Of a stretch of DNA of 64,000 nt, positions 35,007 through 46,924 are shown one piece after another. Origin of the DNA: Ailanthus altissimus (taxonomy: Eukaryota > Streptophyta > Magnoliopsida > Sapindales > Simaroubaceae). The notes beneath the pieces were generated by a model. It ran no database searches, was not told where the DNA came from, and saw only the letters and a list, made by a program, of their open reading frames with translations. The stretch covers positions 13,737,501 to 13,801,500 of the forward strand of contig OX327711.1 of the NCBI GenBank assembly GCA_946807835.1. Reading direction: 5' to 3'. How positions within the stretch are numbered: position 1 is the stretch's first letter; the number at the start of each line of letters is the position of its first letter. The position numbers and the translations under genes were made by a program.

Positions 35007-37217
35007 ATGCTGTTCGCTTCGCAATCAAAGCTAATCTTCCCACTCAAATTCCCCTACTTTTCCGCCACCCAATCAAGGTTTCTCACCACCCACTCTTTTT
35101 CCCTCTTAAATCTCTGCAAAAACCCACACCATCTTCAACAAATTCATGCAAGATACATCCTCCATGGCCTTCACCAAAACCCGACTCTGTCTTCAAAACT
35201 CATCGACTCGTATGCCAAACTGGGGCTCCTCACTCTCTCCCAACGAGTCTTTAACTCCATCACGAGCCCAAATTTACTTATTTACAGCACAATTTTGAAA
35301 ATTTTGACAAAATTTGGTGAATATGAAAAGACCCTTGTGGTGTACCACCAAATGGTCACTCAATCTATGTACCCAGATGAAGACACTTACCCCTTTGTTT
35401 TTAAAGGATGTTCTTGTTTGTTAGATGTTAGAAATGGGAGAAAGATACATGGCCAGGTTTTGAAACTGGGTTTTGATTCATATGATGATGTGGGTGATGC
35501 GTTGGTAGAGTTTTATATGAGCTGTGGTGAGGGTTTTGAGAGTGGGAAAGGAGTGATTGAGAGAAAATTGAAAGATTCAAAGATTTATTGGAATTCTTTG
35601 ATTTCTGAGGCTGCTCGAAATGGAAAAGCTGAGGAAACTCTTGAGCTTTTTAAGTTGATGAAGATGGAGGGCGTTGAATTTGATTCGAGTACTTTAATAA
35701 ACTTGTTGAGGTCTAGTGTTCATTTGAACTCGTTGGAGTTTGGGAAGATTATTCATTGTGTTGTTGTGGTGAAAGACTTCTTTAGGGATTTGTCTGTGAA
35801 TACTGCATTGTTGTCGATGTACTCAAAACTAGGAAATTTAGACGATGCGAGATTGTTATTCGATAAAATGCCTGAGAAGGACTGTGTTGTGTGGAATATA
35901 ATGATATCTGCATATTCTCGAAGTGGGTGTCTAAAAGAATCTCTGGAATTGTTGATGTGTATGGGAAGATCAGGGGTTAGAGCGGATATGTTTACTGCAA
36001 TTGCCGCAGTTTCTTCGATTGCACGATTGAAAGATATTGAATGGGGCAAGCAAATGCATGCCCATGTGTTGAGAAATGGTTCAGATTATCAAGTATCAGT
36101 TCATAATTCTCTTGTTGACATGTACTGCGTATGTGAACATTTAAATTATGCAAGAAAGATTTTTGACTCTGTGAAGAACAAGACTGTTGTCTCATGGAGT
36201 TCAATGATCAAAGGACATGTAATGCATGATCAATCTCTTGAAGCTTTGACTCTTTTCTCTAAGATGAAATTGGATGGAACTGAAGTTGATTTTGTGACAA
36301 TCATTAATGTTTTGCCGGCCTGTGTGAATGTAGGGGCATTAGAACAAGTAAAATATTTACATGGGTATTCGATGAAATTAGGTCTAAATTTGCTATCTTC
36401 TGTTAATACGGCAATTCTTGTTGGCTATGCAAAATGTGGATGCATAGAGATGGCAGGGAAACTTTTTGATGAAGAGAAAATAGATTCTAAGGATATAATA
36501 ACATGGAACTCAATGATCAGTGCATATGCTAAGCATGGAGACTGGTCACAATGTTTCAAGCTGTACAATAAAATGAAGCATTTAAATCTAAGACCAGATC
36601 TAATAACCTTTCTTGGACTGTTGACAGCTTGTGTTCATTCAGGTCTCATTGAAGAAGGAAGAGAAATTTTTAAAGAGATGAAGGAATCCTATGGCTATGA
36701 ACCCAGCCAGGAACACTACGCTACGATGGTGAACTTATTAGCATGTGCTGGGCATATAGATGAAGCCAAGGAACTTGTAAAGGGTATGCCCTTGGTACCA
36801 GATGCTCGGGTGTGGGGCCCCTTATTGAGTGCATGTAAGATGCACTCCGAGACTGAACTAGCAGAGTTCACTGCTGAGAAGCTTATAACCATGGAACCAG
36901 AAAATGCTGGAAATTATGTGTTGCTCTCAAACATATATGCTGCAGCAGGGAAATGGGACAGAGTTGCAAAAATGAGGACTTTTCTCAGAGATAGAGGATT
37001 GAAGAAAACCCCTGGCTGTAGCTGGATAGAGATAGGTAGGCATATACACGAGTTCCGAGTAGCTGATCAATCTCATCCACAATCTGATGATATATACACT
37101 ATTTTGGGGATACTTGAAATCGAAATCATGGAAGCAAGAAGAGAGTCCAGAAAAACTAAAATTCTCCCAAATGCTGATTTCGCACATTGTAGGAATCTTT
37201 TGATCACTTTACCCTGA
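35007..37217 (+). CDS. Pentatricopeptide repeat protein, PLS class with E domain (736 aa)
   Basis: PPR proteins bind single-stranded organellar RNA in a sequence-specific way, and PLS-class members mostly act in C-to-U editing. The intronless frame reads on from an earlier non-ATG codon at 34923; the first ATG is 35007, giving MLFASQSKLIFPLKFP, an N-terminus rich in Ser and Phe with few acidic residues, fitting an organelle presequence. PLS repeats run from about residue 40 to 640 (for example VFNSITSPNLLIYSTILKI, LFDKMPEKDCVVWNIMISAY, KTVVSWSSMIKGHVMHDQS). E and E+ regions follow (VWGPLLSACKMH, NYVLLSNIYAAAGKWD, KTPGCSWIEI). The protein ends after ILEIEIMEARRES with no DYW domain, so deaminase activity would have to come from a partner. 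No lesion is seen. I cannot name the orthologue. Confidence 0.93.
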   Translation: MLFASQSKLIFPLKFPYFSATQSRFLTTHSFSLLNLCKNPHHLQQIHARYILHGLHQNPTLSSKLIDSYAKLGLLTLSQRVFNSITSPNLLIYSTILKILTKFGEYEKTLVVYHQMVTQSMYPDEDTYPFVFKGCSCLLDVRNGRKIHGQVLKLGFDSYDDVGDALVEFYMSCGEGFESGKGVIERKLKDSKIYWNSLISEAARNGKAEETLELFKLMKMEGVEFDSSTLINLLRSSVHLNSLEFGKIIHCVVVVKDFFRDLSVNTALLSMYSKLGNLDDARLLFDKMPEKDCVVWNIMISAYSRSGCLKESLELLMCMGRSGVRADMFTAIAAVSSIARLKDIEWGKQMHAHVLRNGSDYQVSVHNSLVDMYCVCEHLNYARKIFDSVKNKTVVSWSSMIKGHVMHDQSLEALTLFSKMKLDGTEVDFVTIINVLPACVNVGALEQVKYLHGYSMKLGLNLLSSVNTAILVGYAKCGCIEMAGKLFDEEKIDSKDIITWNSMISAYAKHGDWSQCFKLYNKMKHLNLRPDLITFLGLLTACVHSGLIEEGREIFKEMKESYGYEPSQEHYATMVNLLACAGHIDEAKELVKGMPLVPDARVWGPLLSACKMHSETELAEFTAEKLITMEPENAGNYVLLSNIYAAAGKWDRVAKMRTFLRDRGLKKTPGCSWIEIGRHIHEFRVADQSHPQSDDIYTILGILEIEIMEARRESRKTKILPNADFAHCRNLLITLP

Positions 37218-39363
37218 GTGAGGTGTCACTGTCCACAGAGTTTATATAATTAGTCTCAACTAAGATGGAATCACTTTTGAAGTGCGGTGAAATGCGGCAA
37301 GACAATGGAGAAGAGTTTTAACTGTAGCTGCCATTTCATGGGACCAGCAAAATATGAGATTAGACATAATCACTTCAGCTGGAAATCTTCTCTATGGTTT
37401 TTCTTGACCCCCATATGGGCAAAGGCAGATTTTGCTGATGCCTACTGGAATCATATTCAGCAGATTAAATACAAGCAAATAGCATATCATAGAAACAAAT
37501 GAAGTTAAGCGAGATTCCGTTCATGGAACACTCGTACTGAACACAAAGAGCATAATTCATGTCTGAATAACTTAAGAGGCGCTGCAAGAGGATTTTTCAG
37601 CTTGAAGTGCTCTTTTTCAGTACGAGGTAAACCTTTATCTCTTCCAGAGTCATTTCTCAGGGAAAAACATGTGTCATCATTTAACTGCTACCGACTTACC
37701 TCCTTTACTATTCTGCAGAAATTTTCCAGTGGCATCAGATTTTCTGCTCATATTCTGTGACGAAGTGTTCCAAAACCCAACCCACTTGGTCTCAGTTTTC
37801 AGAATCCTAGAAGGCTCAATCAATCATCAAATGCAGTCCCTGAATTTATTTTTTCATGTGGTAGTTCGGTAGATTTTTATCACTACCAAGAAAGAATGAA
37901 TGAAGTTTAAGAACTTGAATTTACAACCCTTTTTTTCTCCGAATGTTTGAAACAGATCCAAGCGTGCCATAATCAATTTAACTTAAAGATATCAATCTGC
38001 TTAAATTTGCAGAATTAGGACTTTCTTTGCCTTCATTGAATGTGTATGGCAACACTGCAAGTCACTTGTTCTTCTTTAAGCTTTTCTCTTCTATCGATCT
38101 GACCTTGTGTAACATGGTAAACAAATTATAATTTTTCTTGTTCAATTTATTGGCAAAGGGTATAACTTAAATAACCTTGATCTTTATGTTTTATTTGTAT
38201 GCACCGTGAATATTAAGAACAATGTTTCTATTGGAAACGTCTTTTATTATGCTTGATAGATTTTACAATGAAATATTAATTATTAAGTTATTTATTAAGT
38301 GATTTTTAAAAATATTTTATTTGCTTTTCTGGCTTAGATAGAGTAATAGAGTTCAGAAAAGAGAGTTTTTTTTTTTTACCTATTTTAACTAAATATTACA
38401 AAATAAATTTTCGATAGTTTAGACTTCAAGTCTTGCATCAGGATCATAATTTGTTCTTTCTTTGGATTGTTTTCAGAAAAAAAAAAAAATGAAACAATGA
38501 CAAAGTTTTATTGATATCCCTTTAGTTATTTATCAAATTAAAGTTTTTTTTTTAGAAGATTTATCAAACAGGGTTTACTAGTTTCAAATTTGTTAAAACT
38601 TTTGAACCTTAGTCTCTTTAAAAGTAGAGGTTGTTGCACGGCTCCAACCTTAGTCTCTTCAAATTGGGTCAAATTTTGGGCTGCCACTGAGCACGGCTCC
38701 ATATCATGCCATGTTTGCACGGTTAGGCACTGTTCATGAATCATTTTCTTTTCTTTATTTTTTTTTTAAGTTTTTTAAAAAGTTGTAAAATGTTGTTGCA
38801 CATTTGTTGCCGTTGGAAAAAATAAATAAATTTTAAGGCCGTTAATCAATGATTCTGGGGTGACTTATAAAAGACACTTCCCTCCCCCTCAATTTTCACT
38901 CATAAGACACTCGATTTCTTCTCCTTTCTTTTTTACATTCTTTTAATTTTTTTCGTAACTTAATTTAAATTTTTCTCAATTTTTTCATAAATTATTTTAA
39001 TTCTCTTTAAAAATTATACTCTCTTAAATTATTTATTTATTTATTTTAAAATTTTTATTTATCTAATTCAATTTTTAAATTACAAATTATTATAATGAAC
39101 TTTCAACTACCCCAAATGACAGCTGTAATATTTAATTTTAACATTACCAAAATAGTTATGATGAAGATACATTACAATTATGATGTAACAACGCAATAAA
39201 ATTTATTTTAAATCATTTTACAATTAAAAGTTCAACACAAATATAAAATAATCGTATTACAATATTGTGTTAGAATATGTGTAATTGAACTTTGACATAT
39301 TCTAATCTTCTATCTTATCGCACATCCGTCAACATGCCACGATTTGTAAGGAGAATCATTAGA
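37218..39363. other. PPR 3' flank and AT-rich intergenic DNA
   Basis: About 37218-37900 is of normal composition and probably holds the PPR 3' UTR. The rest is AT-rich with T runs. No gene is recognised. A TATA-like TTATAAAAG lies near 38869, but no credible gene follows it. Confidence 0.4.
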
Positions 39364-40000
39364 AAAAATTTAGGCAAAAGTTTAATAATTAAATTATGTT
39401 ATCTTGTTTTATTTTTAAATAATTAATTTTCTAAATATTTTTTTTAAAAAATTTGTAATTTTTACAATTATAAATATTAAAATAAAAAGAGACTGATAAG
39501 AGTTCTCAAAAAATTTCAACCAACTACCAAACATAGCCCACCAATTTGAACCCTAACTCTACTCTACTCATCCAATTTTTTATGATTACCCATGTCCTCT
39601 GCATGAGAACTCTTATCCCATTTTGATAGGGTAAAAGTTCTTGCTTCATTAATTGACTACATTAATTGAAAGGAAAATAAGATTATTGTGATTCGATTCC
39701 TTTTCCTTGGTGTAAAAAGATCTCTGCCATAAAATAGAGAGCTCATAGGCTTTATTCAATAGTATAAAACAGAGGCAAATAGAGCATGGTAAGAGTTCTA
39801 ACCGATGGTTGGTTGGTGGTTGAAATTTTTTGTTTGAAACTTTTACCCATCTTTTTTTATTACAATATTTATAATTGTAAAAATTTTAAAAAATATATTT
39901 AAAATATCTTAAGAAAATTAAATATCTAACCATAAAATAAGATTACATAAATTAATTATTGAACCTCAAAATAAAATTTATTAAATTTTGTAATTTATTT
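39364..40000. mobile_element. Long terminal-inverted-repeat element, about 640 bp
   Basis: The arms 39364-39535 and 39785-40000 are reverse complements with scattered differences. Shared words include TTGGTTGAAATTTTTTG and ATATTTATAATTGTAAAAAT, about 170 bp per arm. The 250-bp centre is GC-richer and carries no frame of note. Target duplications are not clear. Transcripts across it could form a long hairpin. Confidence 0.6.
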
Positions 40001-40173
40001 TTGTATTTATGATTGTATGAAATTGTATTTGTAATTTATTTAATGTAATTGTAATTTCAAATTTCAATTATTAATTTATGAATTATGATTATAATTTTAT
40101 AAAAACATTTTAAAATTTTAATTTAATATAAATACATTTTAAATTTTTAATTCAATATAAATTTGTATTTCTT

Positions 40174-40332
40174 AGGCTCAGCCAGGCTGCTCAGATCTTG
40201 AGCTTCGTTGACTCAATCTGTAGGGGATCCACTAGTCTAGCTAAATACACTGCTCCTTTGCCATTCTTCTCGCCAGATGATAATGTTGCCAATCTTTTGT
40301 CGTTCCTTGTTCGATTCTCAGATGCCCTCTGA
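40174..40332 (+). other. Exon-like fragment
   Basis: After a pyrimidine-rich stretch ending TTTGTATTTCTTAG, which resembles a splice acceptor, an open frame with gene-like composition reads AAQILSFVDSICRGSTSL and PLPFFSPDDNVANLLSF to a TGA at 40330-40332, then a 3'-UTR-like stretch to about 40580. I do not recognise the protein. It may be a last exon or a captured or duplicated gene fragment beside the inverted-repeat element. Confidence 0.3.
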
Positions 40333-41059
40333 CGCTGGGATCACTATTGGTCAAGCATTTTTGGTACCCGAGCAACTTTGTTCACTGCGTGCTTTCACTT
40401 GACCTTTTCTGGTCAATAACTTTTTCTCGATGGCTCTTTTGTCTCCCCTGTTATAATTGGTGAAGATTAACCCTGACACTCTCTTTAGTTTATGATTTTC
40501 TTGGGGCTTGTTCATTGATACTTGTGGTTTGGTATGACTAAATAAACCTGTTGTAGTTGGATGTTGTAATTTTTGCAACATTATTTATATTGTTCTTTTA
40601 TACGAGGATAATTAATACTTTTCACACGAGAATTTTGTTTCTTCTATATAAGAATAGGACTCCCCATTTAAAATAGAGTTAAAAATCTTAACTATAAAGA
40701 TAATCTCTGTAATGGAGTATCTGTTTCTACTTAAAAGAGACGATAAATTATCTGATTTTGTATTAATAAACATAAAATGTAATGTTATCAATTTTTTTAA
40801 TGGTATTAGATGATTAAAAAAAAAAACTGTACTGTTTGTTTGTTTGCTTTTTTTTTTTTTTACTAAACCAATAGTTAATTTTTTTTTTTTAAAAAGGAAA
40901 AAAAAAACCAAATGGCATTCTTGTCACGTTTCATTTTCTTTAAACCCTAACAAAACCTCACATTCATTCTCCTTCTTCAATTTCTCTCTCCCAAGGTTTT
41001 AAATCAACTGTCGAACCCTACAAAGTTGATCAAACAAGGAAACACTGATAGCCATAATC

Positions 41060-43568
41060 ATGAGTCTAATAGCAGGATCTTACGAAAAATTCATCTGGGG
41101 TTACAAGCTTAAACCCTTAAAACAATCTTCCTCGGACCAAAAAACCCTAACCCTGACCCAGCTCTTCTCCTACCCATCCCACCTCGCCCCCATCACCGCC
41201 GTCGCCGTCGCCGGCACTGCGGCCGCCTCCGGCTCCACCGACGACACTATCCACCTCTACGACCTCTCCACCTCCTCTTCTCTCGGCGCCCTCCACCTCC
41301 AGGACTCTTCCTCCGTCACGTCCCTCGCCTTCTACACTCCCCAAAACCTCTCGCTTCCTCGCAATCTCTTTTCATCTTCTGCAGATGGGTTCGTTTCCAT
41401 TTTCGACGCTGACCCTTTTGTTCTTTTGAAGTCTTTTAAAGTTCACAAGAAGGGAATTAATGATTTGGCTGTTCACCCTTCTGGGAAGCTTGCGCTGACG
41501 GTGGGAAGAGACGAATGCCTGGCTATGGTGAATTTGGTGAGAGGAAGGAGAAGTTTTTATCATAAAATAGGGAAAGAAGCGAGCTTTATTAAGTATGATG
41601 TGAGTGGGGATAAGTTTTTTATGGGTACTGAAGAGAAAATTGGGGTTCATCAAGCAGAGGATGCGAAGTTGCTGTATCAATTGGATGGCCAAAAAAGGGT
41701 TCTTTGTGCGGCCCCCGGAGAGGTTAGTTTTATAAAATTCATTTGAGTTTGGTGATCTTTTTTTTGAACAATTGTTATGTTATGTGTTTTTTTGTTGTCA
41801 TTGGCAAATGCTTTTGTACAGTGTTATTTTGATTGATGATAATTGGAGGAAACTGCATAATAAGTTTGAGTTTCAGTGGAGTGAAGTGATAGGTTTGTAA
41901 AGGTTTCTGAGTGCTTGATTGAAATTGGTTGTTTAGTATGGAGCACAATGGATTTGTTTTCCATTTGATTGAAATACTGAGATCAGACATGACGAATTCT
42001 ATGCATACAAATAGAGTTACAAGTTCTATATTGAAGTTTATTGCCTCATAGCTTGGATATTATTATCTGCGGGTTGAATCTGAAAAAACAATGCCATTTC
42101 TTATGAAAGAATATTTCATTTTTGATATCTTTAATGAATTTTGTACAATTGTAGCATATAGTTCTGATAAAGAGCTTTTTAATAGAAAATTAATTGGAAG
42201 ATAATATAAAATGATTTTATATTATCTTCCAGTTTGCCTTTTAAGATGGCAGTTTTTGCCCCCTGCTTTGTGCTTTCTGAACAAAATTCAGATTGTTAGT
42301 AAGGGCATGGTAAGACGGTTACTTGCCTGTTTACTTCAAATCTCTGCCAAATTTATTACTTCTCTTACCTATGCCAATATTCCCCAATTAGGATCTGCAT
42401 GAAGTTGTTTTAAGACATTTATTTTCTAATCACACAAGTCTGGATGTGTTGGAAGAAAAATAATTTAGCACCAAATGCAGATGGATGAACTTCTTGGATC
42501 ATAACACAGCTTCCATCAAGATTGCAGCAATCCTTTCTTTTGTGGCTGTGGTTCATGTTTCATAAGTTAATGCTTCACCTCTGATGCCTACTATTGCGTT
42601 TAAAGTTGCTGAACATAATTTATACTTTTGACAGAGTGGAGTTCTATTTACTGGTGGTGAGGACCGGAATATTACAGCATGGGACACAAATAGTGGGAAA
42701 GTAGCATATTGTATTGAAGATGCTCATTCTTCCCGTGTGAAAGGTATTGTTGTTCTCACTAAGAATGATAGTGGTGATGCTGCTGAGGATCCATATCTGG
42801 TGGCGTCGGCATCAACAGATGGGGTTATACGTGTTTGGGATGTTCGTACAGCCATCAAGGAGAAGCCAGTTCCTTTGGCTGAGGCCAAGACAAATTCTAG
42901 GCTAACTTGTCTTGCTGGATCATCTATTAAATGTGAGTTTTATGCGTGTTTGATGCATGATTTTCCTCCCGATGCTATGCATTAGCTGCTGTTTTAGTAA
43001 ATTGCTAGTTCTGATTTTATGTTTGGCTATATGCTAGTCTTTTTCAGTAACTGTTTAAACTTGTCAGGTTAATTGTCTATGTATGATGAACCATAAGTAC
43101 TCTTGGCTTTACTTCTTTCTTTTTATTTTCTTTTTACTGTTTGCATGTATTGCCTTGTACCCTTTCTTGAATATGGTAAAGAATCTTCTTCAAGGTAATA
43201 TGATATTCTCTCCTCTTAGTTAATCAATATGGAATTCTTGGAGGAAGTCTATGCAATGTTTTTTGACTAATGGGTTAGATACATTGAGATTCGAGGGTAG
43301 AAGATAAATCCTTGTGCATCGTGTTTCTGTATGTTTAATTGTTGTTAACCATCCATCCCTGTCTTCATTCTTACATGTACTGAATGCCAACATAGGATCA
43401 AGCTGGTGCTATGAATTTAATTACAAGTGATCTTGCCTTCTTTATCATCTAAATTGCAATTGGTTCTTAATGCTACCTTAATTTCCTTGTTGATCAGATT
43501 TCAAGCGACCACAGACTGGAAATAGTGCTCCAAAAGGAGAGCAAAATGCAGTTGTGGAAGATTCATAA
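41060..43568 (+). CDS. WD40 protein, PAK1IP1/Mak11 homologue (343 aa, three exons)
   Basis: Homologues of yeast Mak11 and human PAK1IP1 act in the nucleolus in 60S ribosomal subunit assembly. Exons: 41060-41722, 42635-42932 and 43498-43568; GT-AG introns join in frame (663+298+71 nt = 344 codons). The start MSLIAGSYEKFIWGYKLKP is typical of the family. WD40 blades follow: TAVAVAGTAAASGSTDDTIH, VTSLAFY, the block KSFKVHKKGINDLAVHPSGK, LALTVGRDECLAMVNLVRGR, VLFTGGEDRNITAWDTNSGK and LVASASTDGVIRVWDVRTA. Exon 1 is strongly GC-rich at 41150-41340. The C-terminus is short and hydrophilic (YFKRPQTGNSAPKG). All blades are intact, so it should be functional. Confidence 0.88.
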
Positions 43569-44295
43569 CTTTGAAGAACTGTTGATGGTTTGGGAAATTT
43601 TGCTTAACCCAATTGAAACGCGTTTTACAGATGGTATTTATTAATGTTGCTGATAAACCTATTATGGGTGGCACTGGGCACGTTCATAAAGTTTCTTATG
43701 CAGTGAATCCTGCAAATCAATTTTGACGTCTAAGAAAGCTGTTGATATTAGTTTTGGTATATATATTATCTTATTGAGTGACAATATTACTGATGAGCCT
43801 TGCAATTACATTATGTTGTTTAATCAATGATAAATTAATATTGGCATGTGTAGAACGATCTATCAGTCATTTTAGGATTTGCGCAACCCAGAAATAGGTG
43901 TTGGTAACTCAACATCTGTCTCTCTCTCATTTATTTTGAAGACACACAATTCATATTGAACTACAGCATCTGCATATTTCCCTTATATACATTGAGGAAG
44001 TCACATGTATGCTTGTAGCGTGAGTGTGGATAAGGTTTTTGATGAGAAAGCACAAACTTGAGGTTGTTATTGAAATGCAAATAGCCTATCATTATATTTG
44101 AGAAAATAGTGTATGGATATTAAAAGATTTTTTCAAAAATTTAAATTAACAGGATCTTAATTCGTGCGTGAATAACACCAAAATGCTTTCTTCTGACAAG
44201 GCGAGGCAAGGAGAGTCTTGTTAGTCTAATTATTCCTTGATACTTGATAGTGTAATCTTAATAAACAATTAGGTATTCATATTTGATGTCAGAGG

Positions 44296-44545
44296 GTTTT
44301 TTTTTTTTTATATATGACGGGACCTTTACTCAGTGGAGCCCGACTATCCCTTCGGGGCGGAGCCCGACCACCGAGCAGCTTAAACCCCGAAGGGACTAGC
44401 CCAGCAATCCACTGCCAGGTCCCTCACTTCAATACCGGCTTATCAAAGAGCTCCAACGGCCGTGCAAGTCCATAATGGAATGAGGCGTTGTCCGGAGTCG
44501 AACTCGCACACGCCTTTGCCAATTGCTCTGCCAGCTGTGGGTGTC
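44296..44545 (-). mobile_element. tRNA-derived SINE, 250 bp, minus strand
   Basis: Flanked by identical 11-bp repeats GATGTCAGAGG (44285-44295 and 44546-44556). On the minus strand the head contains an A-box-like TGGCAGAGCAATTGG (44533-44518) and a B box GAGTTCGACTCCG (44506-44494), a polymerase III promoter of tRNA type. The tail at the low-coordinate end is an A run (T run at 44297-44310 on the plus strand). The body is GC-rich. All features agree with LINE-driven retroposition. Confidence 0.8.
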
Positions 44546-44859
44546 GATGTCAGAGGATTTTGGATGAATGAATTTTACACAATCGATCCATAGTTTGAGC
44601 AGTTGGGTTCATTTTTGAACCGGCCCAAGATTGTGGGCTTCTCGGCCTTCCTTTTGCTTTTTACCCTTTTTGTTTTTATTTTTTTTTCGGTGCTTCGGTC
44701 TTTGTTATTCATTCAGATTCTGTCCCAGTCCTCGACGTCAATTTATGGAAACCAAAAGCCGAATTCCCCAACACCCGGTTCACTTTAATTGTCGTTTTAG
44801 TAACAGAGGCGACCCTTGAATTTGATTCTTTCTAAGAAACGCGCAAGAGCAAAATAATA

Positions 44860-46924
44860 ATGGGCGAAGAAGAAGAACAAAAAGCCTCAACCGATCCTCC
44901 TCCTCCTGATCCAGCACCGCCACCAGCGCCGGCACCCTCCTTTGAACCAGATTCTTCTTCTCATCCGTTCGATCCCAGTCGAAGTAAAAATCCCTTTTCT
45001 TTTCGTTTGCTTTTAGGGTTCTTTAGTTTCTTTCTTCAAGTTTTATATTGAATGCGCTTAGGGTTAACTCCAGCTACTCTTAACTTCCTTTCTCGACCAG
45101 AATAATCATATCAGGTTTTTGTTTATTTGACGGCACCCAAGTGCTAACTTAACAATGCGGCTCTCTATTGTCTATGTTGCTTGAAACAACTGACTATTGA
45201 TGGAAATGTTTCAATCTGTTATAGGGATATATGGGTCTTGAATTGTTTGTAAATTGAGCAATTTTGCGAACCCATTATTGAATATTCAATGTTTATCTGG
45301 GGTTTGGTTCACTCTGACTAACTGCTTTGCTGCACTTTTCTTTAGGTTTATCTTACCCTAAAATGATGAGTTTTCTTGGTTATATAACTAATTATGCATA
45401 GTTATGTCGGTGAGTCAAGTTCTTAATAGCTAGAAAGTTCTATAATTAATTAAAGGTTTTAAGAGCTACTAGGCTTGTTATCTAAGAGCTAGAATTGTCT
45501 ACATTGATGAGATTACCGGTGAAATTTTGGTGGCGTCCTTTTACATGGGCAATGGCCTGTAATGGTTTTCTTCTTTATGTATCTTACATTTGTGTTTTTC
45601 TTGCTGAAGTGATTGGTATCATTAAAAGGAAGGCCTTGATAAAAGAACTGGCTGCATTGTATCACACAGAGTGCCTTGCACACTGTCAAGAACTCTTGGA
45701 ACTTCAGAAAAAATGGGAAGAGGTTAGAATGATGCCCTCTTATTTCTTATCCATGCATACTTCTTTTTGCAGTTTTTGAAAAGTTGATATAGGTTGTCCA
45801 GAGAACCCTTCTCTTTATATGAAATTAACAATGTGAATTGTAAATTTCATGAAATTATAAGAATATTAGCCTGTGGCAGCTTTTGGTCTTTGTGCATTTA
45901 TTTGATAGAACTATTTTATGTGCTGTTATGCAGTTACTAGGTGTCTTTTGTAGCTATTTCATTGGAAGAACCTTCATTGTAACATCTGATATTAATTTGA
46001 AGCAATTTCCAATGATTCCTTGCATGGAAAAGATTCTCTATTTATTGATTACAGGCATTCTGAAAACTTTGTATTTGAAGTACGAATTTCAATTAAGTTC
46101 CAAATTACTGGCTTATGTCAAAGTGAGTGGAGAGACTCATTAAATGGCAGAGGCAAATATAAATTGTAAGAATGTTAGATTTGTTTGATTGTTAACATGT
46201 AACAAAATTCAACTCTAAACATTTCCTTTGTCAAATCAAATATGAATTGAACAACATGATGAATGTCTCATTGAACTAGGTTACTAACGTGGAATAGTAG
46301 AGATCAAGCAGAAGAGTTGGCAACTATGAGATTAGGTTGCTTTTGCCAGAGTATAATCACGCTTGTCCAACATTACAAAATTGATTCTTGAATTTTATCA
46401 GAACAGCAGAACAGGCTGAATGAAAATAATTCACATAGTTTACCCTACTTAATTTGTTGTTGATTATCTGAAATGATCTAGTTAAATAATGACATAGGTT
46501 AATGTGTACTGTTATATACATTTTTAATTTGATTGTGATTAAGGTATGACTAAAATTCTTGGCAATGTTTATGTACAAATTCATATATGACTTTTGAGGC
46601 CGTATACTTTAAGTGGATCATCTGAGTATTTTCTCCTTGGTTTATTTTAACTTGGATTCTTGGAGTGCAATTGAGTATTGTGATCTAATCTTTTGATAGA
46701 ACAGAATCATATTTTAAAAGATTGTCAGCTTTTTTGCTACTCGTCAGAAATTCATGGTCAAAGCTTTATTTTGACCATGGGTATATGATGTCAATTGTCA
46801 TAAACGCTTTTTCACTTATATTGTTTTCTGGGAATTCGTGCAGCCATTCCTGGATACCAAGACTCCAGATGATTCGCGGAAAGAAATGATGAGACTTCCA
46901 AAACGTGTAAAGAAGACCCGCTGA
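44860..46924 (+). CDS. Small conserved-looking protein of unknown function (105 aa, three exons)
   Basis: Exons 44860-44983, 45610-45722 and 46844-46924 join in frame across GT-AG introns (124+113+81 nt = 106 codons). Residues 1-40 are acidic then Pro/Ala-rich (DPPPPDPAPPPAPAP) and likely disordered. Residues 42-79 form a probable helix or coiled coil (LIKELAALYHTECLAHCQEL). Residues 80-105 are charged and basic (RKEMMRLPKRVKKTR), a possible nuclear signal. The two Cys in CLAHC could bind metal or another Cys, but there is no known motif. I infer the second exon start from frame: GAAG-TG gives an AUG-spanning codon, while nearby acceptors break the frame. Function unknown. Confidence 0.6.
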
